Positions 54,001 through 64,000 of a stretch of DNA of 64,000 nucleotides are shown in pieces. Location of the stretch: contig CM068581.1 of NCBI GenBank assembly GCA_035048485.1, positions 67,964,381 through 68,028,380 on the forward strand, given 5' to 3'. Position 1 is the stretch's first letter. Every line of letters starts with the position of its first letter. A program made the position numbers and the translations under genes. The notes beneath the pieces were generated by a model, which was not told the DNA's origin, made no database searches, and worked only from the letters and a program-made list of their open reading frames with translations. The stretch is from Pteria penguin. Its lineage: Eukaryota > Mollusca > Bivalvia > Pterioida > Pteriidae.

Positions 54001-57000
54001 ATTACACAAAGCCAATACTTCCGATCAGGAAACACCTTCCTTAGACTTAAATATTAAAATCATTAACAACAATATTCATACAAACCTATATGATAAACTT
54101 GACGAATTCGATTTCCTATTTCAAATTTCCCTTATCTAGATAGTAATGTCCCCACACTCCCATCATATGGTATTTATATTAGTCAATTGGTTCGGTTCGC
54201 TAGAGCCAGCATTAACGTTGGGAATTTCACACAAAATATTCTCAGATTACTTTTAAACTTCTGACGCAGGGTTATAAACATCATAAACTTCGAAAATTTT
54301 ACAGATCCCACAGTGTCATACAGCTTTGTTAAATGTCCTCTGTTTTCTCTTTTGCATCTTTTGATGATCTAGGATGATCCCGAGGATTTTGTGGGTCGAA
54401 TTTTCACTCAAGCTAAAACTTGGGTTCCCCATTTTGATACTGAATCTAAGAAACAAAGCATGCAATGGATTCACCCTGACTCATTCCTTTCTCAATAATT
54501 CAAAATAGTTTCTTCAGCTGGGAAATCCTTGGCCTTTATCTTTTGAGACAATCGGGGAATTATCATGATTGATTTTTTTGAGGAAGGCCGAAACAGAAAT
54601 GTTGTATGCTATACAACTGAACTAAAGAGGTTGCATTAGGATATTGTGAGAAAAAGGAGAGCGTTTTGCTCTTACTTGATAGTACACCCGTTCACATTTT
54701 CCAAATTGTCATGATGGTGGCGCCCATTCGAAGATTTTCCTCATCACCCATATTCCCCAAATTTAGCCCCATTTGGCTTCTATCTGTGCCCAAAACTATA
54801 CTCTTGCCTACGTGGTTAGAATTTCAAAGGCAATGCGAGTGTCATATAGTATATTAGTACTTAGAGGACCAGAATAAAGCAATCTATTTTGAAGTGATTC
54901 AGAAATTGGAGCAAAATGAAAAAAGTTAATTGAAATGAAAGCAGATTATATCTTTAAAATAATGACAATTCGGTATTCCTTAGAGCGCTTTGATCATACC
55001 TCGTAAGACAGTCATTCGATATGGCGAATTTCACTCAATATCTGTGGATAAGGAATATGATCCAGTAGTTGCTAATGTTAATATATACAGATGAACGTAA
55101 TATTAGGTGTTATTCATGTAACCAAAGTTTTTTCCTTGAAATCTAGAGTGCACTTTGTATATGTTACACATGTAGTTAAAACTTCAAGTTCAAGATCACT
55201 TTCTTTCTGGATAAGCGAATGTTTTGGCCTAAATGTGTTAATCTTTCATGAATTTCGGAATAAAAAAGTTGTTGAAAAGTACAAAATACTTTTATCTTTT
55301 AACGTGAATCGTTTACTCAGCACTCTATTTTCCAGTCGTGTTCTGAGCAAATTGGAAACGTCAATACTAATCAACGTGATGCTTTTCCAAAAACGTGTTG
55401 TTCATAACACTGAACTTTCTAAAACATGTGGTTCATCTTAATGTTAGTGCAAAGTATGTTGAAAGTTGTCTTTTAACTAAGTTAAATACAAGAGTAACTG
55501 TTAGTGAAACATTTACTGACACTTTATTCTTCGAGATTTTTACCATAACTCCACCTTATTAATTTTCAAGAGAAGATAGAAGACATCTAACCAGATCATC
55601 AAAGGCATGCATTTAAAAGATGAATATATTCAAATAAACAACGAAAACGACATTACAAAAATATTCGACTGCACTGCAGCCAGCTACGATAGCGATTTAG
55701 GACGGTCAATTTAGGTATTAAACGTCATTCGATTGATATGGTTAACCTGTTTACGGGCTCCCACTTTCCCACTCACTGCAAAAGCAGCACAACCAAAGGA
55801 CACACATTTAAACATTTATTAATAGTCCTCCGTATAAGAGAACAAGGATCATCAGCATCAGAAACGTTTTATGGAATGATATATAGAATAGAGTATTAAA
55901 AATAAAACATAAAAAAGACATCAATATAAGTGAAACCTGCTCCGCCCATTTGTAAGCGAGTTCGGATTCTTGATCTGTAGGAGTCCCGACTAACAGTGTG
56001 AGGGAACGAGGCTTAGGACGTTGATTTGGACCAGGAGCGTTATATATTAGTCTGTATAAGGCTGTAGAGGGGCCCAATAAAATCCTCGTCGATGACGAAG
56101 GCGTTTAATAATTTTAGAGCTCAACGATATGAAATTATCGGAACCTTTGACCATCCTTACTTTGCACACTAGATCACCGTAAAAATTGGGACGAGAAATT
56201 CCGATGGATAAATATTGTTGAAAAGTCGCATTTTCGAATTAAGACAAAAAGTCAGAATAAGATCTGTAAAATTTGCCAATTTTCCCCGAAGTTTATGATT
56301 TCTATAACCATGGGTCAGACGTTTCTATACTTTTTAAATATCATGTAATGGGAGTCTAGGGACATCACCGCCTAAATAAATGAAATTTACCATAGGGAAT
56401 TCAGAGTCGAAACGTTAATCATACGCTTTTGTAAGGATATTGTCGTTGCACCAAGTAAGTTTTGTTTAACTGAAGTTCAAGCGGATAAATGTCAGTAATA
56501 TATTTTTCAAACTCAGGGTTATCGATATTGATATTTCTGGAAGTGTCATTGAACTTGTCAATAAGATCGAAATTTCGAGATTTGAATAGGCTGCGTGAAT
56601 TTCCCCTCATAAAAATATTAAATCTGCTATAAGAGGAGCTCAGTTAGTGTCCACAGAAATACCAATAATCTGTTGAAAATGTATATTAATACCATTCAAA
56701 ACATGCAGCGGTTACTGTGTCTGTTGTCTTTGTCTTAGAATGTTTAACTGTAATTTTCAATAGAAAATAATTAATTCAATGTTACTGCGGCGTTAAGAAC
56801 AAGCTACCACGGTGGACGATCATTAGGGAGTAAGCGTCTCTTGTTTATATAGATTCCTCAGCCACAAGTGCTCAAAACCAATATAGCAAAATAAAAAACC
56901 TAGATTTTTTAAATTCAAGTACTACTGATTTGTCTTATCTGACGTTTTTCGATAAGAAGAGTACATCGGCAGGTACATGGAATGTGTTGCATACGTGCCT

Positions 57001-60000
57001 TCACCTTTAAGAAGTACGGGTTCGTATACTTATTGCGGTAGGCAACGGAAACTACCAATGCAAATGCCAGAGGTTAGTGGTTTTCGCCTAGCACTCCCAT
57101 TTTCCCCAGGAAACACTCCAGTTTTCCCCAGTAAAAATACCCTGTCCGCCTTCTTACAAGTGAAATAATTAAATAACGAAATGTTTAATCTAAATTATTT
57201 CCAATATTCCTAAGTTTGTCCAAACAGCGTTATTAAATTTTAAACTTTTTATATTTAATTATAATTCGTGTATCAGCAACGAATATAAAAAAATTCATAC
57301 TAAAATGCATACTCCTCTCATAATTAAAATAGAAGTGCATTGAAAATTTTTTCTTCGACACGGTTATTTTATTGATATCATTGAGGGAAAAATTTTACAC
57401 TGTACTTCCTTTTTACCTTCAGTTTTATAAACATACAATTCCGATACAATACGAGTATCATGAGATGGGACAATAGTAAATTACACGGTAAAATTTATAT
57501 GGACCCTACATGTATGTTTCGAGTAACAATTCTCATTAATGATCATAACAGCAGATGAGATACAAAATGTTTGAATCCTGTAATCAGCCATACATGCAAT
57601 GTATTAATAATGTTGAGTGGTGCATAATATAATTGTGTATGTGAAGACTCTTAATAGTTTTAGTTAAGCTGGTAAAAAATTTACCTTCAGTGACAGCATC
57701 AGATTTGCTTGAGCGTATTTTAATGATGGATATAATGAAATAACAAACTAACCAGATTTCCCTACATTTTTCATCCCAGTGACAACAATATTCATATCCT
57801 TTCCGTTATGGCAACTATGCATTTTCGAATGTCTTTCCTCCAATGCTGGTTTAGGATCCTTGTTCGAGCCTGGACGAGGCATCCGGTACCACTTATATTA
57901 GTCTCAGCCTTAATCAAGACTTTGTGTTATATAACTATAACAATTATAATAACATCAAGTAGATAAGGAGAGATTCACGATACAATCAAAATCCAACGAA
58001 GTTTAAGCGTTTTTCAATGTGTCACACACATGTACTTTTAACGGAATCCAAGTAATAAACACTGCTTATCTGCGTGTTCGAACTGGCGATCCTATATCGT
58101 AAATGTCATGGAAAATATATTACTCAATCGCAGACATATATTAAATGAAACCAATTAGCAATCGTTCAGAGCAAATCTGAAATAATATTGAACCTAATCG
58201 CATATGCTCCACAGGCGACTATCAACAACTTAATGATGCTTACTGGATTTGCAGATGAACGTCTTTAAAAAGAATTCACTCAAGTGTTTACAACTGGAAT
58301 CATAATCAGAGTACTAAAACGAAGTAACATGTTTACTGTTTACATCACATGACTGCTGAACTGTAACATCAACAGAATAATTTAGTCATTATGTAATATT
58401 GATGTTTAATGTAATATACAACGTTCTGACTGACATGTGTTTCTTTATCTTTTAGATAAAATTATGTAAATAATGTAGAATTGGGTTCGCCTGCTTCTTT
58501 TCGGCACTGTTTACGACTACCAGTCGTATATCACATAGATCACCATATTCTATATTGTTATGTATAGTCATTGAATTGCTAAATCGATACCGCAGATGTA
58601 TATTAATACAATACTCAATACTTCATTCTATATGCACAATCTGTTAGTATTATTTCATAATAGTGATAAGCAGCTCAGCATAGCATAAATACTCCTATGA
58701 CATTCATGACGAGACGGGTATTTATTATACATAAATACAGTACTAGATTTCTTCTGTCAAGATCCATACTAAGTATATTACACCAGTATATCAGGATATG
58801 TTATCACCAACTGGGCATAATATTATTTGGTACTTTCGTTTTATCAACCTTCACTTTTCAACTATTCAGACTTCTTAAAGTATACCCAATACTGCATTCT
58901 ATTTGCTTAATTTGCCATTGTTTCTTTACATTTTACTAACAGGGCGGTTGGGACACCATGACGGGTCTTGTCTAAACCTTTTCGAAGGAGACATGGTCCC
59001 GCACGCCGTCCCCTCTGACTGTTCGTATGTACTCCTACAGCTCAAGAATCTGAGCTCGTTTCCAGACCGTCAGAGCACAGTTACCCCATGTTGATGTCGC
59101 TCTGTATCTTTTTGATATCAGAATCTAACTGTACATTACTGTATGTGTTTATAATATATATAATAACTACATAATTTTATGGCTTCTCAAATAGAGATAC
59201 TCGTTGGTCTTTGTTTCTTTATGTGTAATATTATTTATAACTTTTTAAATGTGTGTCCTTCGATTGTACTTCATCTGCGATGAGTGGGGAGGTGGTCCCG
59301 TAGACCGGTTAACCACACCAATTGCGTACCGTTTGTTAATCAATTGACCGCCCTAAGTCGGTATGGCGTCAGTCGTACAGTCAATATTTGTCATTGGATG
59401 TATTCCATTACTAATTATTAGTTATTGTTACAAGTTTTATTGTACATCTCCTTGGTGAATTCTGTCCTCCAGCTAATTGTCTTTTCCTTTCCCTTTTATA
59501 ACATTAAGATTCTCAAAATTGAAAATAGTGCATATCTCATATGTCTTATTTTATTATAGTGTTCTATATAATTTCACGTTATAAGAATAGAATGGCCCGA
59601 CTATATATTTTTGTGAAAGTAATATGAATATGCAGTGATTTGTATTTAAAACTAAAGACGCATATGAATCATTTGTCTGTGTTTATTTGTTATTCATTGA
59701 TTGTTAAACAAATGCTTTGAATGCACAGCAGTATGTATGTATGTGGTGTGGAATTCAAAACGTAGTAGTTTGTGAATTGTAAATCTTAGCTCTGATAAGC
59801 TTAATGCGCAAGCACCTGTGATATATCGAAGATTTCGCTGGTAAACTAGTGTGCAATTATAAATTGCGTGTTCGAATTTCATTGCAGTGTAAGATTATGT
59901 ATATAATTTCATGTAGAGTTTGCTGTTGTATGCTAGTGTTAAAATAATTAAATCTCATAGCAATAGCTAATTCTCTTACGCAATGAACACATTTATCGTC

Positions 60001-62136
60001 ATTACTGATAAAGACCTCGTTTTTACAACACAGGATGGTGATAAACGAACTCACAGCACGAGTCATACAAATTTACACAAGGTTTACAATTGATTTACAA
60101 TTTGACAATGTACAAACTCTTATCATCTTGTATGTTTCCTCATCAGTTTACTATGAGTAATTAGAAACCTAATAATCAATTAATAAATGGCCGTACGATT
60201 ATCTTTATGAATACACTAAATACAGGTTCCAAAAATATGTATCCGGTGAGAAGAGATGTTTTCACATACATTCATCTGATTCTATGAGGCCGGATTATGC
60301 GTATCACTGTTTCTGTGTGATTTAAGTTGACCTAGACTGTCCTTATACTTGGATATATCTTATAACATGTTTTAGCTAACTATTGATACCATGTGTATGC
60401 AATTATATAAATGCTTTCTCTCTTATAATTACGCACACCGAAAACTCATGGGATATGATACATAAAAATGCAGATATGAAAATAATTCAGATCGGAGTTT
60501 CTAAGCCTATCGAAAAGGAATGAAGTAAAAACCGAAGAAGTACCGAGGGGTAAACCATATCTCATAGTCCATGGAATAAAGAGGACAATATCGTGTTTAG
60601 TGTCATATTCAGACAAATGCGAACCCCAATAAAATCGAGGTGAGACCAAATATCTAAGTCAGTTATATGAGAAAGTAGGAATAAACTTGGAGGTAAGGAT
60701 GAAATAATCACACAAAAAGACTTATAAAGATATTCGATTGTAATGCAGTTTTTAAACCGACTTAGGATAATTAATTGAAATAACAATTGCCACTTCATTT
60801 GTGTGGTAAACAAGTGGAATATTGACATCGTAGACATTGATTTGAAATCTGGCAAAAGAAGAAAGATTGTATAAGATTTGAGAAACAGTCGGGAACTTTG
60901 AAGCCGTAACTAAGTACTTGGGATAAATTCTAAATCCAAAGAGATTCTCCAAAATTATCCCTATATATATATTACTTGACTACCGTAATCCTCAGACATT
61001 TTCGCTATGTGATGGTAGGTACACTATGAGTCAATTACGTTTTCAAAGACTACTCTATCAATAACATTGTTTTCGTAAATATTTTAGTTCTCATTATTTA
61101 TGAATAACAAAGAACGAATTTCAGTCGATTATAAAACAATAATCAGGAAATGGAATCAAAGTTTGAAACCTCAAAGAAAAGATGATTGTAATTTGTTTGT
61201 GCTTTTAACAAGCAAAATTGAAATACCTGATTATATTTTATACACTGCAGAATGTAAAATGAAGAACTTTTTAATTCATTGGTCAAAGGTGTTTGATGCA
61301 GAAATGATGTCTTGATGATAAGATCGTTATACGTATAGGTTTTACGTTTGATGTTTTCAGCTAAATATGATATCAGATTAATCGTTATAAGTAAGACATC
61401 GCATACATCTCATATAAACTCCCTTTATCTTAACGGCAAACAGACTTATATTTATACTTTATCCTATCTCAGAAACGAAATGGAACAAAAGTAAGCTCTT
61501 CTATTCATAAAATGCATGATTACAAGAATGTAATAATATAATGTCAGTATAACCTACAATACTAAGGAGAGTATAATGTGGTTACATCGTGGGAAGCCCG
61601 ACAGAACTTCACTGTTGATAGAACTGTTTCAGTTACTGGTACTGCATCATTAGCAGTTGTATACGTGTTCGAAAAGAGAAAGTAGTTGTTTATCTTACAT
61701 GCTCGTATGGCTAGTATGCTAAATGTATTGCAAAGGAACATTGGACACAAATTACGAAGTTGTCGTAGCGATATACCAACTAGCACAAATAATGATTTCT
61801 TACATGAAATACGGGGATCTGATATCCGTCCGTAAACATTGTTTACAATACTAGAAAGAATGGGTTTTCTACTTTTTCATAATTTCTACACATATTCTAA
61901 TGAAAACCGAGAGACATTTTACAAGACAAAAATTAGCAGTATACACAAAATACAACAAATAAAACGTGAACAGAGTCGGATGAGAACAAAATTATATGAG
62001 ACATCATACCGAATGGTACTGTAGTTTATGATCACAAACACAACACCAAACTTTATTGGAATGTGTATGCCAGTATAATTTTAAAGGTAAAATTGGAAAT
62101 ATCCTTGTTATTTGTTTACTTAATTCGCTTGAATTT

Positions 62137-62188
<52 letters not shown>

Positions 62189-63313
62189 GTAAGAAGAAGA
62201 AGAATGATAATACAAACTGATGCAATGAAAAGCGATTAAACATTAAACCCATGAATAACTCACGAAAGAAGCAAATATCAAGGATTTCGAATGTTTTGTC
62301 AATTTATCAAGGAAAATAATGCTTTATCTACCTATATATATTCTCCCTTTTATTTTCAAATAACAACCCTAATTCATTAAAAAAAAATAATAAAGAAATT
62401 TTACAAAATAAATTACAAGATTGTGGATGAAGCATTATAAATGGTGACCGAGTTTAGTTACAGCATTTTTTATTTTCAAAATAGTCAGATAATTGCATAT
62501 TTATAGCAAATACGGTGACATATGGGATTTGAAAAAAACATTGGGCTTATTGAAATTCCTCTCTAATAAATGACCGAATTTGCTACAGCAGCGCACTCAA
62601 ACTCATCGTATCACACCTAAGTGTAAATCCCCATCGAGATAGTAGACGGAATGACGATATTTCTAACGACAGTCTGTAATTTAAACCAGGTATTCTGGAT
62701 TCTTGCATCAGTTAAGATTTCATATCAAAATCGTTATGAAGGAATACCTACTGCATTAGTCAATAACCAATGAATTATATAGAATCCTACCTAATTTTAT
62801 AAGAAATGAATTATATAGAATTCTACATGATTTTAAAAGTAATGAATTATTTAGAACCCCACCTGATTTTATAAGTAATGAATTATATAGAATCCTACCT
62901 GATTTTATAAGTAATGAATTATATAGTATTCTACCTGATTTAATAAGTAATGAATTATATGGAATCCTACTGATTTTATACCTAATGAATTATATAGAAT
63001 CTTACCCGATTTTGTAACTAATGGATTATATAGAATCTTGCCTGATTTTAAGTAATGAATTACATGTGTATAGAATCCTACCTGATTTTATAAGTAATGA
63101 ATTATATAGAATACTGCCTGATTTTATAAGTAATGAATTATATGGAATCCTACTGATTTTAATAACTAATGAATTATATAGAATCTTACCTGATTTTCCG
63201 ACACCTTTTACACCAAGGATGATGAGGTTGATATCTTTTCCGCTGTTTTGCTTTGGAAATTTTTCATCCATGACCGGTTTTGGATCCTTGTTTAAAATAT
63301 TCATACGTTGCAT
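42797..63313 (-). CDS. Divergent Ras-superfamily small GTPase (RERG/RERGL-like), two alternative first exons
   Basis: Shared exons on the minus strand are 45988-45932, 44279-44206 and 43240-42797. They can join either 63313-63190 (232-residue product) or 57882-57753 (234-residue product). All borders are GT/AG and both first exons end in phase 1. Motif order: P-loop GVKGVGKS or GMKNVGKS, FTVRYLTRRFIGDYDSEM (switch I region), HILDTAWQ (G3), ILWADAIIFVYSITDKSSFE, ALVASKCDLL (G4) and FETSASENY (G5), then a basic tail LTHRKREKLLRF without a CAAX box. VRYLTRRFIGDYD and the WAD...FVYSITD segment point to the RERG/RasL branch. RERG-type proteins are cytosolic and lack prenylation. Oddities: Lys at the Ras position 12, no Thr in switch I, and DTAW instead of DTAG. 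The gene spans 15-20 kb because of the first intron, which is packed with dead retroelements. Confidence 0.8.
43983..44012 (-). repeat. Short relic of the 1.15-kb inverted-repeat family
   Basis: attcaggggtccacattctc followed by tgtggtacaatgttg matches the region just inside the right end of the element at 34220-35366. About 45 bases, in the intron between exons 3 and 4. Confidence 0.4.
44206..44279 (-). CDS. Ras-like gene, exon 3: strand beta3 and G3 motif
   Basis: The acceptor is TTTTGCAG and the donor is CAG/GTTAGA, phase 0. It encodes EAIYTHNTVLDGKALTVHIL then DTAWQ. The DxxG glycine that contacts the gamma-phosphate is replaced by Trp. Confidence 0.85.
44338..44510 (-). repeat. SINE fragment, inverted
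   Basis: Reverse complement of the SINE body: acgaatatttcacgtatatg, ggacccaattgtagcagtg and tgacatgggacctctgtttt correspond in order to the segments at about 8020-8165. It lies in the intron between exons 2 and 3 of the Ras-like gene. Confidence 0.65.
44925..45034. repeat. (GT)n microsatellite
   Basis: An imperfect GT-rich segment with a run of G, followed by about 30 uninterrupted GT units (44975-45034). Poly-Cys/Val and poly-Thr/His open frames over it are artefacts. Confidence 0.95.
45932..45988 (-). CDS. Ras-like gene, exon 2: helix alpha1 and switch I
   Basis: A 57-base exon with acceptor CTTTATTTCAG and donor GTAAGT. It encodes AFTVRYLTRRFIGDYDSEM. It follows the GKS of either first exon, giving GKSA as in RERG. 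The conserved switch I threonine (PTLE in RERG) is absent (SEME here). Confidence 0.85.
45989..53690. other. First intron of the Ras-like gene, proximal part
   Basis: No additional exon was recognised. A 35-base piece of the Penelope-like tail (gactctgtgacgggccttgt) lies at about 46877-46905 and another RT relic at 50044-50229. The remainder is AT-rich with T-tracts and a poly-G run at 52950-52963. Confidence 0.4.
50044..50229 (-). pseudogene. Reverse transcriptase C-terminal relic
   Basis: The open minus frame contains ALYDKLDDFYFYITSFPSLR and TSPAYGVYTSELIHYTIV, which resemble the conserved LYDKxDDFxFxIxxFP and PAYGVYISQLIRYA segments after the catalytic domain in Penelope-like or related invertebrate RTs. 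Only about 60 residues are left. It is similar to, but not a direct copy of, the family at 36-39 kb. Confidence 0.55.
53700..54305 (+). pseudogene. Penelope-like copy C, frameshifted
   Basis: The plus strand carries VQFNGKIYQQINGIPMGTNC and APLIADLFLYGYERDF, then after a stop NELQLHKAN and LYDKLDEFDFLFQ, and in another frame YGIYISQLVRFARASINVGN. These are the same blocks as in copy A, in order. At least two frameshifts and several stops are present. The sequence changes to mariner-like coding sequence just after 54305. Confidence 0.75.
54370..54960 (+). pseudogene. Mariner transposase C-terminal pseudogene
   Basis: In one frame with stops: TWVPHFDTESKKQSMQWIHP, SSAGKSLAFIF, IIMIDFFEEGRN and, in other frames, the equivalents of the LLLxDNAPVHT and HPPYSPDLAPSDFYLFPKLK blocks (here HHPYSPNLAPFGFYLCPKL). 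These are hallmark blocks of mariner-family transposases. The catalytic aspartate before APVH is altered and frames are broken, so it is inactive. No N-terminal DNA-binding part and no terminal repeats were seen. Confidence 0.75.
55560..56720 (-). pseudogene. Penelope-like copy D, degenerate
   Basis: On the minus strand, 56690-56420 carries APLIADL in a broken frame and then NIDNPEFEKYITDIYPLELQ, matching copy A. The tail with ESELAYKWAEQ follows at 56077-55940 and the hairpin segment at 55800-55660. The internal part between the two RT pieces is deleted relative to a full element. Confidence 0.65.
56721..57752. other. Intronic, one small repeat relic
   Basis: About 56800-56850 (ctaccacggtggacgatcat...gtaagcgtctcttgtt) resembles the inner part of the left terminal repeat of the 34220-35366 element. 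Otherwise nothing was recognised. Confidence 0.35.
57753..57882 (-). CDS. Ras-like gene, alternative first exon B with P-loop
   Basis: ATG at 57882, then MPRPGSNKDPKPALEERHSK and, further on, GKDMNIVVTGMKNVGKS, ending at the donor TCTG/GTTAGT in phase 1. It is clearly related to exon A at 63190-63313 (both share NKDPKP near the start and GKDxN before the P-loop), so one arose by duplication of the other. Lys and Asn occupy Ras positions 12 and 13. Confidence 0.75.
57883..58934. other. Between the two first exons, nothing recognised
   Basis: This should contain the promoter for exon B if that exon is used as a first exon. No core promoter element was assigned. Confidence 0.35.
58935..59410 (+). 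pseudogene. Penelope-like copy E, 3' tail only
   Basis: acaccatgacgggtcttgtc, gtctgagctcg-type tail sequence and catgttgatgtcgctctg reproduce the tail seen after copy B, followed by the hairpin segment at 59260-59400. The RT domain is absent (5' truncation). Confidence 0.6.
59411..62139. other. Intronic, one Penelope-like scrap
   Basis: 60728-60815 (attcgattgtaatgcagttt ... gtgtggtaaacaagtgg) is a decayed copy of the hairpin segment in minus orientation. The open frame at 61100-61315 shows no motif. Otherwise nothing was recognised. Confidence 0.35.
62140..62189. repeat. (AAT)n microsatellite
   Basis: About 16 AAT units, ending in an AAG-rich segment. Confidence 0.95.
62766..63190 (-). repeat. 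~36-bp minisatellite built on the exon A 5' splice site, 12 units
   Basis: Units start atgaattatatagaatccta and end ctgattttataagta (plus strand), with period 33-42 and mostly 36. On the transcribed strand each unit contains AAAATCAGGTAGGATTC or a variant. The last unit overlaps the true exon border GGAAAATCAG/GTAAGATTC at 63190/63189. The array is directly downstream of exon A in the transcript. Confidence 0.92.
63190..63313 (-). CDS. Ras-like gene, alternative first exon A with P-loop
   Basis: Starts at ATG 63313 (MQRMNILNKDPKPVMDEKFP); an in-frame ATG at 63328 would add five residues. It ends DINLIILGVKGVGKS with donor G/GTAAGA in phase 1. The P-loop has Lys at Ras position 12. It joins in frame to exon 2 at 45988, a 17-kb intron. 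Confidence 0.8.
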
Positions 63314-64000
63314 GAAAATATTTTTCAATTAAACTTTTATATATTTTCCTACATGGTTTTAAGAATCCAGATTGCGCTAGCCAGTTGATATTCTTTGTTT
63401 ATTATACATCAAACACCTTCAATATGCAGGTATGAAACAAATGTACATAGCGTGTGAAATGATACGCATCTACCGTGCATTAAGCCGTAACATTCTTCTG
63501 TAGCAAATTAGGCACGGTAGTGTGCCATTCTAAGATGAAGTCACGTGAGGCTATGAAAGTAAAGGGAGATAAACAAGATTCATTCTACTAAGAATAAAAA
63601 TGCTTTTGCGATGCATATCTTTTGATATTAACATTTTTCAAAATGTTTAGCTTCCCCGCTGTTTAAAACTCTAACGGAAGTTTTTGTCGTAAACTGAGAT
63701 AGTTTTTATTATGAAAATGTGAAACTTGAGATATTTCAACGTCAAATATTAATGTGTTACACAAAATTAAACTATTCTCTCTCAACAAAAACATATAAGT
63801 TCCTCTATCTTTGTCAATCCTGTCAATATAACATACATTTCTGCTTTCATTCCTTTGGTTGGGGTTTCAAAATGTCAGTTTTAGTTTCAAGAAAAACTGG
63901 ATATATGACAATCTTATCACAAAACGAAATAAATATAGAATGTTAATGTATTAGGGTCAAAGAGTGATTGATGAAAAGATAGTCACACAAAATAAAAAAA
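63314..64000. other. Upstream of exon A, nothing recognised
   Basis: Expected to hold the 5' untranslated region and promoter of exon A transcripts. No core element or further exon could be assigned. Confidence 0.35.

Noticed and set aside
63021..63332. Overlapping 100-codon open frames on both strands
   Set aside because: They are the 36-bp minisatellite (12 codons per unit) read through; only the end of the minus frame is genuine exon A.

Overview
The window is from an animal nuclear genome, most likely a marine bivalve and quite possibly an oyster. The lineage is inferred from the mix of repeat families and from the character of the protein-coding exons; it was not tested by a search. Genes are split into short exons with GT/AG borders separated by AT-rich introns. 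tRNA-derived SINEs, small inverted-repeat elements, Penelope-like reverse transcriptase fragments and long microsatellites fill the rest. No prokaryotic features, CRISPR arrays or viral genes were seen.

Three genes can be rebuilt in frame from the sequence. (1) On the minus strand, 6909 down to 2511, a four-exon gene encodes a 256-residue secreted alpha/beta-hydrolase-like protein. (2) On the plus strand, 8664 to 24631, eighteen exons encode a complete 759-residue lysine-specific histone demethylase 1A (KDM1A/LSD1), with the RRKRAK nuclear signal, SWIRM domain, split amine-oxidase domain, Tower coiled coil and catalytic lysine. (3) On the minus strand, from 63.3 kb down to 42797, a Ras-superfamily gene of the RERG/RERGL type has shared exons 2-4 and two candidate first exons, at 63.2 and 57.8 kb. 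Each first exon carries its own P-loop and ends in the same splice phase. Several G-box residues are non-canonical, which suggests an unusual or inactive GTPase.

Layout: 1-2.4 kb, microsatellite and repeat relics; 2.4-6.9 kb, hydrolase gene with repeat-laden introns; 6.9-8.66 kb, divergent intergenic region with SINE and MITE pieces; 8.66-24.6 kb, KDM1A; 24.6-42.7 kb, intergenic, with a 77-bp minisatellite, a 1.15-kb inverted-repeat element and a head-to-head pair of degenerate Penelope-like copies; 42.8-63.3 kb, the Ras-like gene, whose long first intron holds more Penelope-like and mariner debris; 63.3-64 kb, nothing recognised.

The most unusual observations are these: a roughly 36-bp minisatellite of 12 units built from the 5' splice site of the 63.2-kb first exon; the pair of P-loop first exons feeding one set of downstream exons; a MITE family with 5-bp target duplications, one copy of which sits inside a SINE and another at the edge of a 62-bp minisatellite; and a 77-bp minisatellite apparently seeded from the subterminal part of the 1.15-kb inverted-repeat element. 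No operon-like relation between the three genes is suggested.
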